From: Ignavibacteriales bacterium
GTDB lineage: Bacteria > Bacteroidota > Ignavibacteria > Ignavibacteriales > Ignavibacteriaceae
Direction of reading: 5' to 3'
Assembly (NCBI GenBank): GCA_016700155.1
Contig: CP065001.1
Location: forward strand, 1,302,001-1,366,000
DNA: 64,000 bases
The notes under the pieces are model-generated. The model was not told where the DNA came from. It did not search any database and saw only the letters and a list, made by a program, of their open reading frames with translations. The position numbers were made by a program, and so were the translations under genes. Positions 37,001 to 43,969 of this stretch are shown piece by piece. Positions within the stretch are counted from its first letter, which is position 1, and every line of letters starts with the position of its first letter.

Positions 37001-37268
37001 TAGTTTTGAAGAAGCGCTGCCTCTTCTTGACCAGCATCATTTTGATTTTATCGTTATGGATATAAATCTTCAGGGCGAATACAACGGTCTGGATGCTTTA
37101 AAGATAATCCATAAAATGCCTCAGTACGAAACCATACCCATTATTGCTGTCACGGCTTATGTATTACCCGGCGATAGGGAAAAATTTATCACTGTTGGTT
37201 TTAATGATTTTATCTCCAAACCGATTTTCAGAGATAAAATGCTGGAATCACTGGAGAAGATTTTTTAA
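34011..37268 (+). CDS. Multi-PAS hybrid sensor kinase with eroded ATP-binding domain and intact receiver
   Basis: This 1085-residue cytoplasmic protein has about five PAS domains (near 12-110, 160-275, 290-400, 412-525, 528-640), a HisKA-like helical hairpin (about 670-735, phospho-acceptor His in FHEILTPMN), a CA-like domain (about 745-890) and a receiver domain (about 965-1085) with the acceptor Asp in FIVMDINL and the Lys in ISKPIF. In the CA domain the N-box Asn is replaced (LLVKIVTRLS), the DxGxG box reads DNYSEI and the GLGL box reads FGIPKL. ATP binding is therefore doubtful. It follows the exopolysaccharide genes by 27 bases and may act as a phosphorelay or sensor hub for them. Confidence 0.75.
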   Translation: MLAVETIKNPFSNVLGNIKDSFIVLDMKGNILSFNKSAASLFFLPETPGNFLDYLNPETAEDINSLLLNIKEQKDLPISASLHMHLKSGSEFNCTAILNLYSEESEDFVLCTFLPEENIIQFKNRSELKIKTENILSLISNKEVLSILDEIRTHFPFTFVGREKIRRQIDKLDEYVVIKDKTGIILLANKKYLNNLSLNAKQVEGKNENFFIPSYLNTLYESVNRYVVDSGNCFTTEGIPYPVFQQEGYQNILIPLSDSGNRVAAIISLTQEIKPEAGSGNKSATSQVQTALDEIPLAVLVTDRTGMIRNVNADFCNLFSINVSNITKETLATLISKRFHDSFAEFVNGTEFEITFNYKFRSVNADSEEKIFIKNVKIKRQKNNSGEEAFWFFFSEADREDDLEKLIKRRGRMFEVLIQKNPEPVFVYDKENLRFLEVNDAALQLYGYSREEFLQMDLTDLYTHEDIQTLLDSSSSAMKEGVFHGPFRHKKKDGTSVFVEISKTSFSFSGKDAHFNIIRDVTRRLDLELQSQLFKSAFDNSNDLIFITDSTGFITFTNQAVTRQLGYTKDDLLKSSFTAIVINDERGTVNKQIFQAGLKKTETISANLKSKKGDSVEIILAATPVFNYRNEIESYNIVGSKIQEFKTGSADEIKSVSPESGIATDSVFLSSLFHEILTPMNVILGFVRELTESMEVMTPEQKEAAEIIDQNRSSLLSTMNLIIEYTNIQRNNFEFNPEELSITQIIDGLQQELSAITQSRGIELAFGKISNSLKFTNDKQKFQILLSLLVKIVTRLSKEKKIYLSAYQHNEDSFIVVVKDNYSEISDVLSQSLSSLFQGEESLIIKDFGIPKLNSRLAKILLTMLGGKFAAFESDTENYECGFTFPLLHTAAVLPAKDEKPVKVKDAVADEPVQFDESFDTKNYRSNISTKHSDDLNTEEKEFSETIVGTIEKDNKYNKLSTVDLSQLSCLYIEDQVDSQILFKVQLKELREIKFAVSFEEALPLLDQHHFDFIVMDINLQGEYNGLDALKIIHKMPQYETIPIIAVTAYVLPGDREKFITVGFNDFISKPIFRDKMLESLEKIF

Positions 37269-37312
37269 TCCCGGTTTCAGTTTCTTTCTAAAAATTTCCA
37301 GAAAAAACTTTT

Positions 37313-37345
37313 AGCAGATATTGACTATTCATATCTGCTTCTTTA
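37313..37345 (+). terminator. Probable terminator of the exopolysaccharide cluster
   Basis: AGCAGATAT (37313-37321) pairs perfectly with ATATCTGCT (37331-37339) around a nine-base loop and is followed by TTCTTT. It lies 45 bases after the sensor kinase stop. Confidence 0.55.
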
Positions 37346-37351
37346 CATTTC

Positions 37352-37369
37352 ACCATACAAATGTATGGT
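37352..37369. promoter_or_regulatory. Perfect 8-2-8 palindrome upstream of lexA (candidate operator)
   Basis: ACCATACA and TGTATGGT flank a two-base centre, giving an 18-bp perfect dyad 126-143 bases before the lexA ATG. LexA autoregulates in most bacteria, so this is the best candidate LexA box in the gap, but no second copy was seen near the polymerase genes or dinB. A different regulator is possible. Confidence 0.4.
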
Positions 37370-37494
37370 ATTGTTAAGAGCAAGATAAAGATTAAGGCTA
37401 AGAGTAATATTTCAATAAAATCGTGATAAAAACGTTAATCTTTTTTTTAATCTTAGCTTAACTCTGCCAGCGTAATTTAACCGGAGTTTCAATT

Positions 37495-38118
37495 ATGAAA
37501 AAAGAACTGACAGAAGTTCAAAGTAAAATCCTTGATTATCTTATCGATCAGAAAGTATCGAAAGGTATGCCGCCTACACTTGCAGAGATTGCTATAAAGT
37601 TCGGCTATAAAAACCGTGCAACGGCTCAGCAGCATTTGCAGGCAATAGAAAGAAAAGGATACATAAAAAAGAGTCCTAAAATATCGAGAGGTATTGAACT
37701 TAACTTAGAAGATAAGTTTTTCATTCCCCGTCCTGTCCTTGGTGAAGTTGCGGCGGGCAATCCGCTTACAATTTATCCGGACGCAATTGATACTATCGAA
37801 CTGCCGACCATTGCAAGGATGCCCAAAGATTCTTTCCTGTTAAGAGTTAAAGGCGACAGCTTAAAAGATGCATACATTTTCAGCGGAGATATTGTTATTG
37901 TTAATCCAAATCTTGAAGCAAAGGACGGGCAGATTGTAGTTGCAATACTTGATGATGCCGCGGTAGTGAAAAGATTTTATAAAAAGAAAAATGAAATAGA
38001 ATTAGTTTCAGAAAATCCTGAATACAAACCGATTGTAATTGATAAGAAGTATGCGTCATTCAAAGTAGTAGGTACTGTTGTAGGTGTTTACAGGAGTATG
38101 GGAAAAAAGGCAGGGTGA
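37495..38118 (+). CDS. lexA: SOS repressor LexA
   Basis: This 207-residue repressor has an N-terminal winged-helix domain (about 1-68, with PPTLAEIAIKFGYKNRATAQQHLQAIERKGYI) and a C-terminal S24 peptidase domain. The self-cleavage Ala-Gly is in LGEVAAGNPL, the nucleophile Ser is in VKGDSLKDAYIFSGD and the general-base Lys is in AAVVKRFYKK, so RecA-stimulated autocleavage should work. The ribosome binding site CCGGAG is eight bases before the ATG. It heads a region with a DnaE2-type polymerase and dinB, matching SOS mutagenesis cassettes of Bacteroidota-like genomes. Confidence 0.93.
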   Translation: MKKELTEVQSKILDYLIDQKVSKGMPPTLAEIAIKFGYKNRATAQQHLQAIERKGYIKKSPKISRGIELNLEDKFFIPRPVLGEVAAGNPLTIYPDAIDTIELPTIARMPKDSFLLRVKGDSLKDAYIFSGDIVIVNPNLEAKDGQIVVAILDDAAVVKRFYKKKNEIELVSENPEYKPIVIDKKYASFKVVGTVVGVYRSMGKKAG

Positions 38119-38187
38119 AATTTATTAATTGAAAAAGAAATCTCAGAGTTTTATTCTGTTTTCAACATTCAAAACAAAAGGTTAAAA

Positions 38188-39060
38188 ATGAAAAAGAACA
38201 TTTTAATTTTTCCGGTTATGGTTCTCTTAATTCTGATCGGCGGACAAAAATTATTTGCGCAATGTTCGGATGCCGGTGTTTGTTCAATCAGCGGGCATCA
38301 TTCCGAAGAAGAAAGCACAACACCGCTTACAATTTCTGCTTCATATAAATTTGGAAGCAGCGGCAAAGATGAAGATGTAAAATTCCATTCCTTACAACTT
38401 GGAGCTGGTTATAACCTTTTTGACAACAGTTCGGTTCAGCTTTCACTTCCGTATAACATACAATCGGGTCCTGCCGGTAATGTAAGCGGAATAGGGGATT
38501 TGATTTTAAGCTGGACTCAAAAATTATTTTATGACGGCACTTCATCTCTTGATGCTTCTGTAGGAGTTAAACTGGCATTGGGTGATGATAACAAAGATAA
38601 TCTTCCGCAGGTTTACCAAAGCAGTCTTGGCACAAACGATTTATTAATTGCTCTTAACTATACTTATGACAAAATAAGTATCGGCGCCGGTTATCAGCTT
38701 GCAGGCGGAAGAAACAATAACCTGCTTAAACTTGAAAGAGGCGATGACATTCTTTTGCGCGGCGCTTATGAGTTATCATTTGAAAAATTCCGTGTTGTTC
38801 CCCAATTACTTTTTATAAAACGGTTATCCAAATCAAGTATAGTAAATTTTCTTTCAATGGCACCGGCTGAAAGTTATATAGATGTTGAAAAGAGTGATCA
38901 GTCGCAGCTTAATCTGCTTACAATGATTGAATATTCCGTAAATGAAAACTATTCATTGTTTGCTGATGTTGCTGTTCCCTTCCTTAAAAGGGAAGTTAAT
39001 GTTGATGGACTAACCCGTGCATTCAGTGCCTCAGTCGGGATTAAGTTATTAATTGAATAA
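38188..39060 (+). CDS. Outer-membrane beta-barrel protein, transporter-like
   Basis: This 290-residue protein has a signal peptide (about 1-25, ending KLFAQ) and then a short Cys-rich segment (CSDAGVCSISGHH). The rest is amphipathic beta-strands typical of a 12-strand-type barrel (FHSLQLGAGYNLFDNSSVQLSLPYN, GIGDLILSWTQKLF). The style resembles MetA-like or other putative OM transporters, but I cannot assign a substrate. Its place between lexA and the polymerase genes is odd; whether it is SOS controlled is unknown. It is 69 bases after lexA. Confidence 0.6.
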   Translation: MKKNILIFPVMVLLILIGGQKLFAQCSDAGVCSISGHHSEEESTTPLTISASYKFGSSGKDEDVKFHSLQLGAGYNLFDNSSVQLSLPYNIQSGPAGNVSGIGDLILSWTQKLFYDGTSSLDASVGVKLALGDDNKDNLPQVYQSSLGTNDLLIALNYTYDKISIGAGYQLAGGRNNNLLKLERGDDILLRGAYELSFEKFRVVPQLLFIKRLSKSSIVNFLSMAPAESYIDVEKSDQSQLNLLTMIEYSVNENYSLFADVAVPFLKREVNVDGLTRAFSASVGIKLLIE

Positions 39061-39110
39061 ACAGTAAAATATTTTTGATGCTTCATAGTTGAGTTAATGA
39101 TTGAACTAAA

Positions 39111-40781
39111 ATGTTAGAAAATGATTTTTCACCTGAACCGGATTTTTCTTTCAACCGTAATATTTCTTCACTGCCGGTAAAGCTTTACAGGGATATTCCA
39201 AGGCAGCAGAACGGTATTCCATTCGATATTTACAACTATGAATTTCTTTTTAGTGATGCTGAAACAGTTCGCTTAATACGGAACGGTTTAACTATAGGAT
39301 GCTTTTATATAGAATCTCCCGGAATGCGCTCGTTATTAAAAAGACTTGATGTTGAAACTTTTGAAATGCTTACCGCCGCAAGTTCAATCATTCGTCCCGG
39401 TGTTGCGGAAAGCGGAATGATGCAGGAATTTATTGCGCGTCACAAAGATCCTTCAAGAAGAAAATATCTTCTTCCTGAAATGGAAAAAGTTCTTGGAGAA
39501 ACTTATGGTGTGATGATCTACCAGGAAGATGTAATTAAAGTTGCTTACCACATTGCCGGCTTAACTCTTGATGAAGCGGATGTTCTGCGCAGGGCAATGA
39601 GCGGTAAAATGCGCTCGCATGAAGCGATGAAATTAATAGTACAAAGATTTTTTCAATCCTGCGAAGCTAAAAAAATACCTGCTGAAATATCAAAAGAACT
39701 TTGGCGGCAGATAGAATCATTTGCAGGTTATTCATTCTGCAAAGCTCACAGCGCAAGCTTCGCGCTTCTTTCTTTCCAGGTCGCTTATTTAAAGGCGCAT
39801 TATCCGGCAGAGTTTCTGGCTTGTGTATTAAACAACGGCGGAGGTTTTTATTCAAGAGCAGTTTATATACAGGAAGCAAAACGTATCGGGATAAATATTC
39901 TTCTTCCCTGTGTTAATGAAAGTGAAAAAGAATACAGGGGCAAGGACAGGGAAATACGCATAGGACTAATGGCTGTAAAACACTTTTCCTATTCATCGGT
40001 AGAACAAATAGTCATGCAGAGGAAGGAATTCGGCAGGTTCGTTTCGCTCGCCGATTTTATTGTAAGGGCAAGGATAGGAATAAAAGAAACACAACTTCTT
40101 ATCAAATGCGGGGCAATGGATTGTTTTGGAGAAACACGTCACACTCTTTTAAGGCTGACGGATATTTACTTCAACAAACTTAAAATGCTTGAAGAAGGTT
40201 ACAATGATCTTTTCAGTTATGAGTCATTTGAACTTGAAGAGATTGTAAAAACAAAAAAAGATTTTTCGCTTGAAGAAAAATGTATTGCCGAGTATGAAGC
40301 CTTCGAGTATATGGTGACAAAACATCCGCTTGAGTTCTTTACCGAATGGGATAAAAAATTATCCTTAACTCATTCAGACCAGATGAAAAAGTATCCCGGC
40401 AAAAAAGTTAAGATGATAGGATGGTATATGTCATCAAAAAGGATAAGAACAAAAAAAGGTGATATAATGAAGTTCCTTTCCTTAGAAGATATGACAGGTA
40501 CTTTTGAGGCGGTTATCTTTCCGCGCGCTTACAATAAGGTCGCCGAAAAAACTCTTTCAATGGGTCCTTATATAGTTGAAGGAAGAATCGATTCTCAAAA
40601 CACCAGCAACATAATAGTAGAAGACCTTCAGATACTTGCCCACGAAACAGTTAAACTTGAAGCACAGAATGACAGCGCTGAAAAGTATTATACACCGGAT
40701 GATGAAGGTCTGAGAGAAACAGACATTTATTTTGCAACATCTTTAAATGCGGAAAAACTAAGAACGGCTTATGCAGGGTAA
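39111..40781 (+). CDS. C-terminal half of split ImuC/DnaE2-type DNA polymerase III alpha
   Basis: This 556-residue protein aligns by motif with the second half of DnaE2/ImuC. It has FYIESPGMRSLLKRL (DnaE ...FQLESPGM), ASSIIRPGVAESGMM, YGVMIYQEDVIKVA, LDEADVLRRAMSGK and the finger segment FAGYSFCKAHSASFALLS. A helix-hairpin-helix (GIKETQLLIKCGAMDCF) and an OB-fold (KMIGWYMSSKRIRTKKGD...FLSLEDMTGTFEAVIFP) follow. The three catalytic Asp residues are absent; they are in the next gene. The start MLENDFSPEPDFSFNR is unrelated to DnaE, so the protein begins as its own gene product. It lies upstream of the N-half, the reverse of protein order. Confidence 0.85.
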   Translation: MLENDFSPEPDFSFNRNISSLPVKLYRDIPRQQNGIPFDIYNYEFLFSDAETVRLIRNGLTIGCFYIESPGMRSLLKRLDVETFEMLTAASSIIRPGVAESGMMQEFIARHKDPSRRKYLLPEMEKVLGETYGVMIYQEDVIKVAYHIAGLTLDEADVLRRAMSGKMRSHEAMKLIVQRFFQSCEAKKIPAEISKELWRQIESFAGYSFCKAHSASFALLSFQVAYLKAHYPAEFLACVLNNGGGFYSRAVYIQEAKRIGINILLPCVNESEKEYRGKDREIRIGLMAVKHFSYSSVEQIVMQRKEFGRFVSLADFIVRARIGIKETQLLIKCGAMDCFGETRHTLLRLTDIYFNKLKMLEEGYNDLFSYESFELEEIVKTKKDFSLEEKCIAEYEAFEYMVTKHPLEFFTEWDKKLSLTHSDQMKKYPGKKVKMIGWYMSSKRIRTKKGDIMKFLSLEDMTGTFEAVIFPRAYNKVAEKTLSMGPYIVEGRIDSQNTSNIIVEDLQILAHETVKLEAQNDSAEKYYTPDDEGLRETDIYFATSLNAEKLRTAYAG

Positions 40782-40848
40782 GACAGAAAATGTTTTTTGT
40801 AAACAGCAGGAACCTTGACCAGGTTCATATTATTCAGGATTAAAAAAA

Positions 40849-42600
40849 ATGTTCCCTCTTCACATGCATTCAAGTTATTCACTGCTCGAAGGTGTCATCA
40901 CAATTGATGAGATACTAAGTAAAGCAGTTGAGTACGGATTAAAATCCGTTGCGCTTACAGATACGAACGGAATGTATGGACTGGTTTCTTTCTATAAAAA
41001 AGCAATGGAGAAAAAAATAAAGCCAATACTTGGCGCTTATATCGATCAGCCGGAGGCAGATAGTCATCCTGAATTTATTTCAGGATCAAAGGATGTAAAA
41101 AAAAACTATAAAGGCAGCCTGAGCCAGGTTCAGCATGACCTTCAATCAGTTTGTAATGACACTTCAGGTAGCACAAAAAGAATTTACGCTATCTTTCTCG
41201 CAAAAAATTTTAACGGTTATTCAGATATATGCAGAATTATAACTGCAAGAAAGCTGAAGGAAAATTTTTCTTTGTTCGAAGTTCTGCAGGATGAAATGCC
41301 TGATGTTTTTATCCTGACAAGTTCAATCGAACTTTTGCGGAACATTCCAAACTATAAAAATATTTTCGCTGAACTCATCATAACAAAAAAGAACAGGCTT
41401 AAAGCAAGGAGTCTGTATGACTTTGCAGTAGAAAAAAAAATCAGGTATGTGATCTCAAACCCTGTTTACTTTTCTGAACCAGAAGATTGCCAGCTTCATA
41501 AAGTTGTTACAGCAATAAAAAACAGAAGCACCGTTGATAACCTTTCTGATGATGACATTGTTGATGAAGAATTTTATTTCAAACATCCGGCAACATTCAG
41601 TCATCTTAAAGATAAACTGCCCGAAGCTTTTGCGAATATGGAATTTATAGCCGAACACTGCAATGTGGATCTTGGTCTTGGTAAACATAAAATCCCATCC
41701 TTCCCTGGTACTACAAAACAGTCTGCTTATTCGCTGCTGGTGGACGAGACTTATGAAGGGCTTGAAAGAAGATACGGGAAAACAGATGAGAGCGTTAAAC
41801 ACAGGCTAAATGAAGAACTGCATGTTATAAATGAGCTGGGACTTTCTGATTACTTTCTTGTCGTTTATGATATTTACCAGGAAGCAAAAAGAAGAAAGAT
41901 GATGACGCTTACCAGGGGTTCGGCGGCGAACAGCCTTGTATGTTACTGCCTTGGTTTAACCGAAGTCGATCCGGTTAAGTATGATTTTTATTTTACAAGA
42001 TTTCTTAACAAGAGCCGTTCCTCATTGCCTGATGTTGATATTGATTTTAGCTGGAAGGAACGTGATGAAATTGTTCAGTACATTTTTAATAAGTACGGCT
42101 ACAGTAAAGTAGCATTCATATCAACTCATGTTACAATGAAAGCACGTTCTGCTTTCAGGGAAACAGCAAAAGTATATGGCTTTTCTGACAGGGAAATTTC
42201 GAAGTTAAGCAAGTTCATCCCATGGACTGATGCAAGAAACCTGCCTGATATTTCGCAGCGATTTCCTGAGGCACGTTCGCTTAATTTTAAAAATGAACCC
42301 TGGAAAAGTATAATTAACATTGCATCACGGCTTGCAAATTTTCCGCGTCATCTCAGTATTCATCCCGGCGGAATAGTTATCTCGCCATCGGCGATTACAA
42401 CTTTTACTGCGCTTGAGTATGCTAAGAATAAAGGTGTCGGTTTAATAATAACCCAGCCTGATATGTACGGAGTTGAAGATCTTGGACTTGTAAAAATTGA
42501 CCTGCTTAGTCAAAGATCATTAGGTGTGCTGAGAGATACAATTCAGCAGGTAGGGGAGAGCAGTTATTTTCTTTCAGCAGAAAAGCATCTTTATAATTAG
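40849..42600 (+). CDS. N-terminal half of split ImuC/DnaE2-type DNA polymerase III alpha (PHP + palm)
   Basis: This 583-residue protein begins with the PHP domain (MFPLHMHSSYSLLEGV, VALTDTNGMYG, KPILGAYID) and continues through RGSAANSLVCYCLGLTEVDP, the catalytic Asps D397 and D399 in LPDVDIDF (394-400 region), ARSAFRETAKVYG, LSIHPGGIVI and the third Asp D551 in LVKIDLLSQRSLGVL. It stops about 30 residues later, just where the upstream gene's homology starts. All three metal ligands are thus here and the fingers in the other gene. Residues about 72-97 are an inserted palindromic repeat. The PHP metal site looks partly degenerate (TDTN). Confidence 0.87.
   Translation: MFPLHMHSSYSLLEGVITIDEILSKAVEYGLKSVALTDTNGMYGLVSFYKKAMEKKIKPILGAYIDQPEADSHPEFISGSKDVKKNYKGSLSQVQHDLQSVCNDTSGSTKRIYAIFLAKNFNGYSDICRIITARKLKENFSLFEVLQDEMPDVFILTSSIELLRNIPNYKNIFAELIITKKNRLKARSLYDFAVEKKIRYVISNPVYFSEPEDCQLHKVVTAIKNRSTVDNLSDDDIVDEEFYFKHPATFSHLKDKLPEAFANMEFIAEHCNVDLGLGKHKIPSFPGTTKQSAYSLLVDETYEGLERRYGKTDESVKHRLNEELHVINELGLSDYFLVVYDIYQEAKRRKMMTLTRGSAANSLVCYCLGLTEVDPVKYDFYFTRFLNKSRSSLPDVDIDFSWKERDEIVQYIFNKYGYSKVAFISTHVTMKARSAFRETAKVYGFSDREISKLSKFIPWTDARNLPDISQRFPEARSLNFKNEPWKSIINIASRLANFPRHLSIHPGGIVISPSAITTFTALEYAKNKGVGLIITQPDMYGVEDLGLVKIDLLSQRSLGVLRDTIQQVGESSYFLSAEKHLYN
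41063..41139. repeat. Palindromic repeat element inserted in frame in the DnaE N-half
   Basis: The 77-base stretch starts GTCATCCTGAA and ends TTCAGCATGAC, imperfect terminal inverted repeats (10 of 11), with an inner CCTGAA/TTCAGG hairpin. Its translation SHPEFISGSKDV...LSQVQHDL is the well-known product of dispersed GTCATCCTGAA-type repeats and does not fit DnaE. It adds residues to a loop of the PHP domain without breaking the frame. Confidence 0.65.
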
Positions 42601-42651
42601 AGGAGTTAACAGATGCAGAAACAATCAAACTGTTTTGGTGAGATAATTATT

Positions 42652-43335
42652 TCAGCTTAGTGCTTTTAGTTCTTTAGTTAATTCTTCTTTGAGAAAAGAA
42701 AATTTATTTGCCAGGTAATACTTTCTTTCTTTTTCATCAAGGATCGAACCAAGAGTTACTTTGTACTCCGGTTCTTTGAAATTATTTATAACATTTAATG
42801 AAGAAGATAATTTTTCTTTATCGGCTGGCAGGATTATGCCGCGCATAAGCAAAAACTCAATATCGAATGCATCACGGATTAGTTTTCGGGATGTGAGAGC
42901 TTCAATTTTATTTTTCATCATTTGGTTAAGTGTTAATGCTTTTAACTGAACCTGTTTATTTGTAAATCTTGAGAAAGCTATTTTGCGTTCCCACTCAAAG
43001 TCAGTTTGTTCTTTCCTGATTTCAATTTTCAGACTTCGGTTTATGCGTGAAGATTTAACTTCAAAAAGGATAGTATTCTTTTTGTTAGCTGAATCAGTCA
43101 GGATGTAATAATCATTCAATAATATTCTGCAGGAACTATATATCTTCTTAGGATCACTTTTAGAATCCAGCCAGAAATCGAGATCAGTTGAATACCTGTT
43201 AAGGTTATGACAAAGGCGAAGCATCGTGCCTCCTCCGAAGTAAAGTGAGTCAAGCACTCTTATACTGTTTAACAATTCAAGTACTTCAATTTCGAGTATT
43301 TCTAAATCTTGTAAGAGACGCATAGCTTCTCCCAA
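42652..43335 (-). CDS. abiEii: AbiEii-family nucleotidyltransferase toxin
   Basis: This 227-residue protein is a DUF1814/AbiEii toxin of type IV toxin-antitoxin systems. The nucleotidyltransferase motif is clear: LYFGGGTMLRL (GGGT at 34-37) and RYSTDLDFWLD with the metal ligands D51 and D53. A conserved KIEIRKEQTDFEW and ALTSRKLIRDAFDIEFLL follow. Family members add nucleotides (GTP/CTP) to targets such as tRNA and block growth or phage. Start ATGs lie at 43335 and 43323; both overlap the antitoxin gene. It is convergent with the DnaE N-half gene, ending 52 bases from it. Confidence 0.85.
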   Translation of the reverse strand: MGEAMRLLQDLEILEIEVLELLNSIRVLDSLYFGGGTMLRLCHNLNRYSTDLDFWLDSKSDPKKIYSSCRILLNDYYILTDSANKKNTILFEVKSSRINRSLKIEIRKEQTDFEWERKIAFSRFTNKQVQLKALTLNQMMKNKIEALTSRKLIRDAFDIEFLLMRGIILPADKEKLSSSLNVINNFKEPEYKVTLGSILDEKERKYYLANKFSFLKEELTKELKALS

Positions 43336-43895
43336 TATTTAATAGTTCTTGGATTTGTGTTTTTTAAGAATGTATCAACTTCAGTACGATTAAGTTTACG
43401 AAAGTCTATTGCATTAAAATCACAATCATATTTGCCGATGGACGATAGATAAACAACATCGGCAAAAGCCTTTGCCGGGGATGCTATGAAAAAGTTTTCA
43501 TTTAAAATAAAACCCGAATAAAATTCTTTGCTCACAATGAAATACCTAAACGCAGTTTCATTCACTTTTAATAATCGGCTTCTTTTTAATGCAACTGATT
43601 CAATAACATTTTGCTGCTGTTGAGTCGAAATATTATAATACATCAATGCAGTACTGAGTGATATATAAGACGGTGTTTGAAGAAGGTTTGCTGTCTGGAA
43701 AATCTCTATTTCATCAAGCTGTTTAAATTTTTCAGGAGTTATATAAAAGTTTTTTTTTATCCTGAGTAAAAGTCCTTGTTTAACATAACGATTTGCGGAA
43801 ACTTTAGCGGAGTCTTTTTCAACAGATAAAATCCTTGAGATATCCTCAATGCTCAGTATCTTTTTTTCGCTCTTATTTAATTCATTTATTCTCAT
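43302..43895 (-). CDS. abiEi: AbiEi-like antitoxin / transcriptional regulator
   Basis: This 197-residue partner has an N-terminal winged helix (about 1-60: ILSIEDISRILSVEKDSAKVSANRYVKQGLLLRIKKNFYI) and a C-terminal domain as in AbiEi antitoxins (ISLSTALMYYNIS, IASPAKAFADVVYL). AbiEi proteins neutralise the toxin without direct stable binding and repress their own promoter through inverted repeats. A 10-bp inverted repeat lies directly upstream. The gene overlaps the toxin by 34 bases, the usual antitoxin-first order. Confidence 0.8.
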   Translation of the reverse strand: MRINELNKSEKKILSIEDISRILSVEKDSAKVSANRYVKQGLLLRIKKNFYITPEKFKQLDEIEIFQTANLLQTPSYISLSTALMYYNISTQQQQNVIESVALKRSRLLKVNETAFRYFIVSKEFYSGFILNENFFIASPAKAFADVVYLSSIGKYDCDFNAIDFRKLNRTEVDTFLKNTNPRTIKYWEKLCVSYKI

Positions 43896-43898
43896 AGT

Positions 43899-43942
43899 CT
43901 AAATATAGATAATTGACAGTAGTGCTAACTTACTATATTTAG
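43899..43942. promoter_or_regulatory. Inverted repeat between abiEi and DUF72 genes (candidate AbiEi operator)
   Basis: CTAAATATAG (43899-43908) and its exact reverse complement CTATATTTAG (43933-43942) are separated by 24 bases. One arm is four bases from the abiEi start codon; the other overlaps the -10 of the divergent promoter. AbiEi homologues bind spaced inverted repeats in their own promoter, so the repeat fits that role. Confidence 0.55.
43913..43941 (+). promoter_or_regulatory. Promoter of the DUF72-DUF559-dinB genes
   Basis: TTGACA (43913-43918) is followed after 17 bases by TATTTA (43936-43941). The DUF72 ATG is 29 bases downstream of the -10. The -10 overlaps the right arm of the AbiEi-type inverted repeat, so repression by AbiEi is possible. 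Confidence 0.5.
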
Positions 43943-43969
43943 TATAAATATTCAATTTATGGTGTACTT

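Noticed and set aside
40800..40840. CAGGTTCA-containing stretch before the DnaE N-half that echoes the palindromic repeat at 41063-41139
   Set aside because: Similarity covers only a few bases, so it cannot be called a second copy.
42613..42660. 15-codon ORF with an AGGAG site right after the DnaE N-half (MQKQSNCFGEIIISA)
   Set aside because: Too short and unlike DnaE. It may be a remnant of the gene split, but there is no coding evidence.
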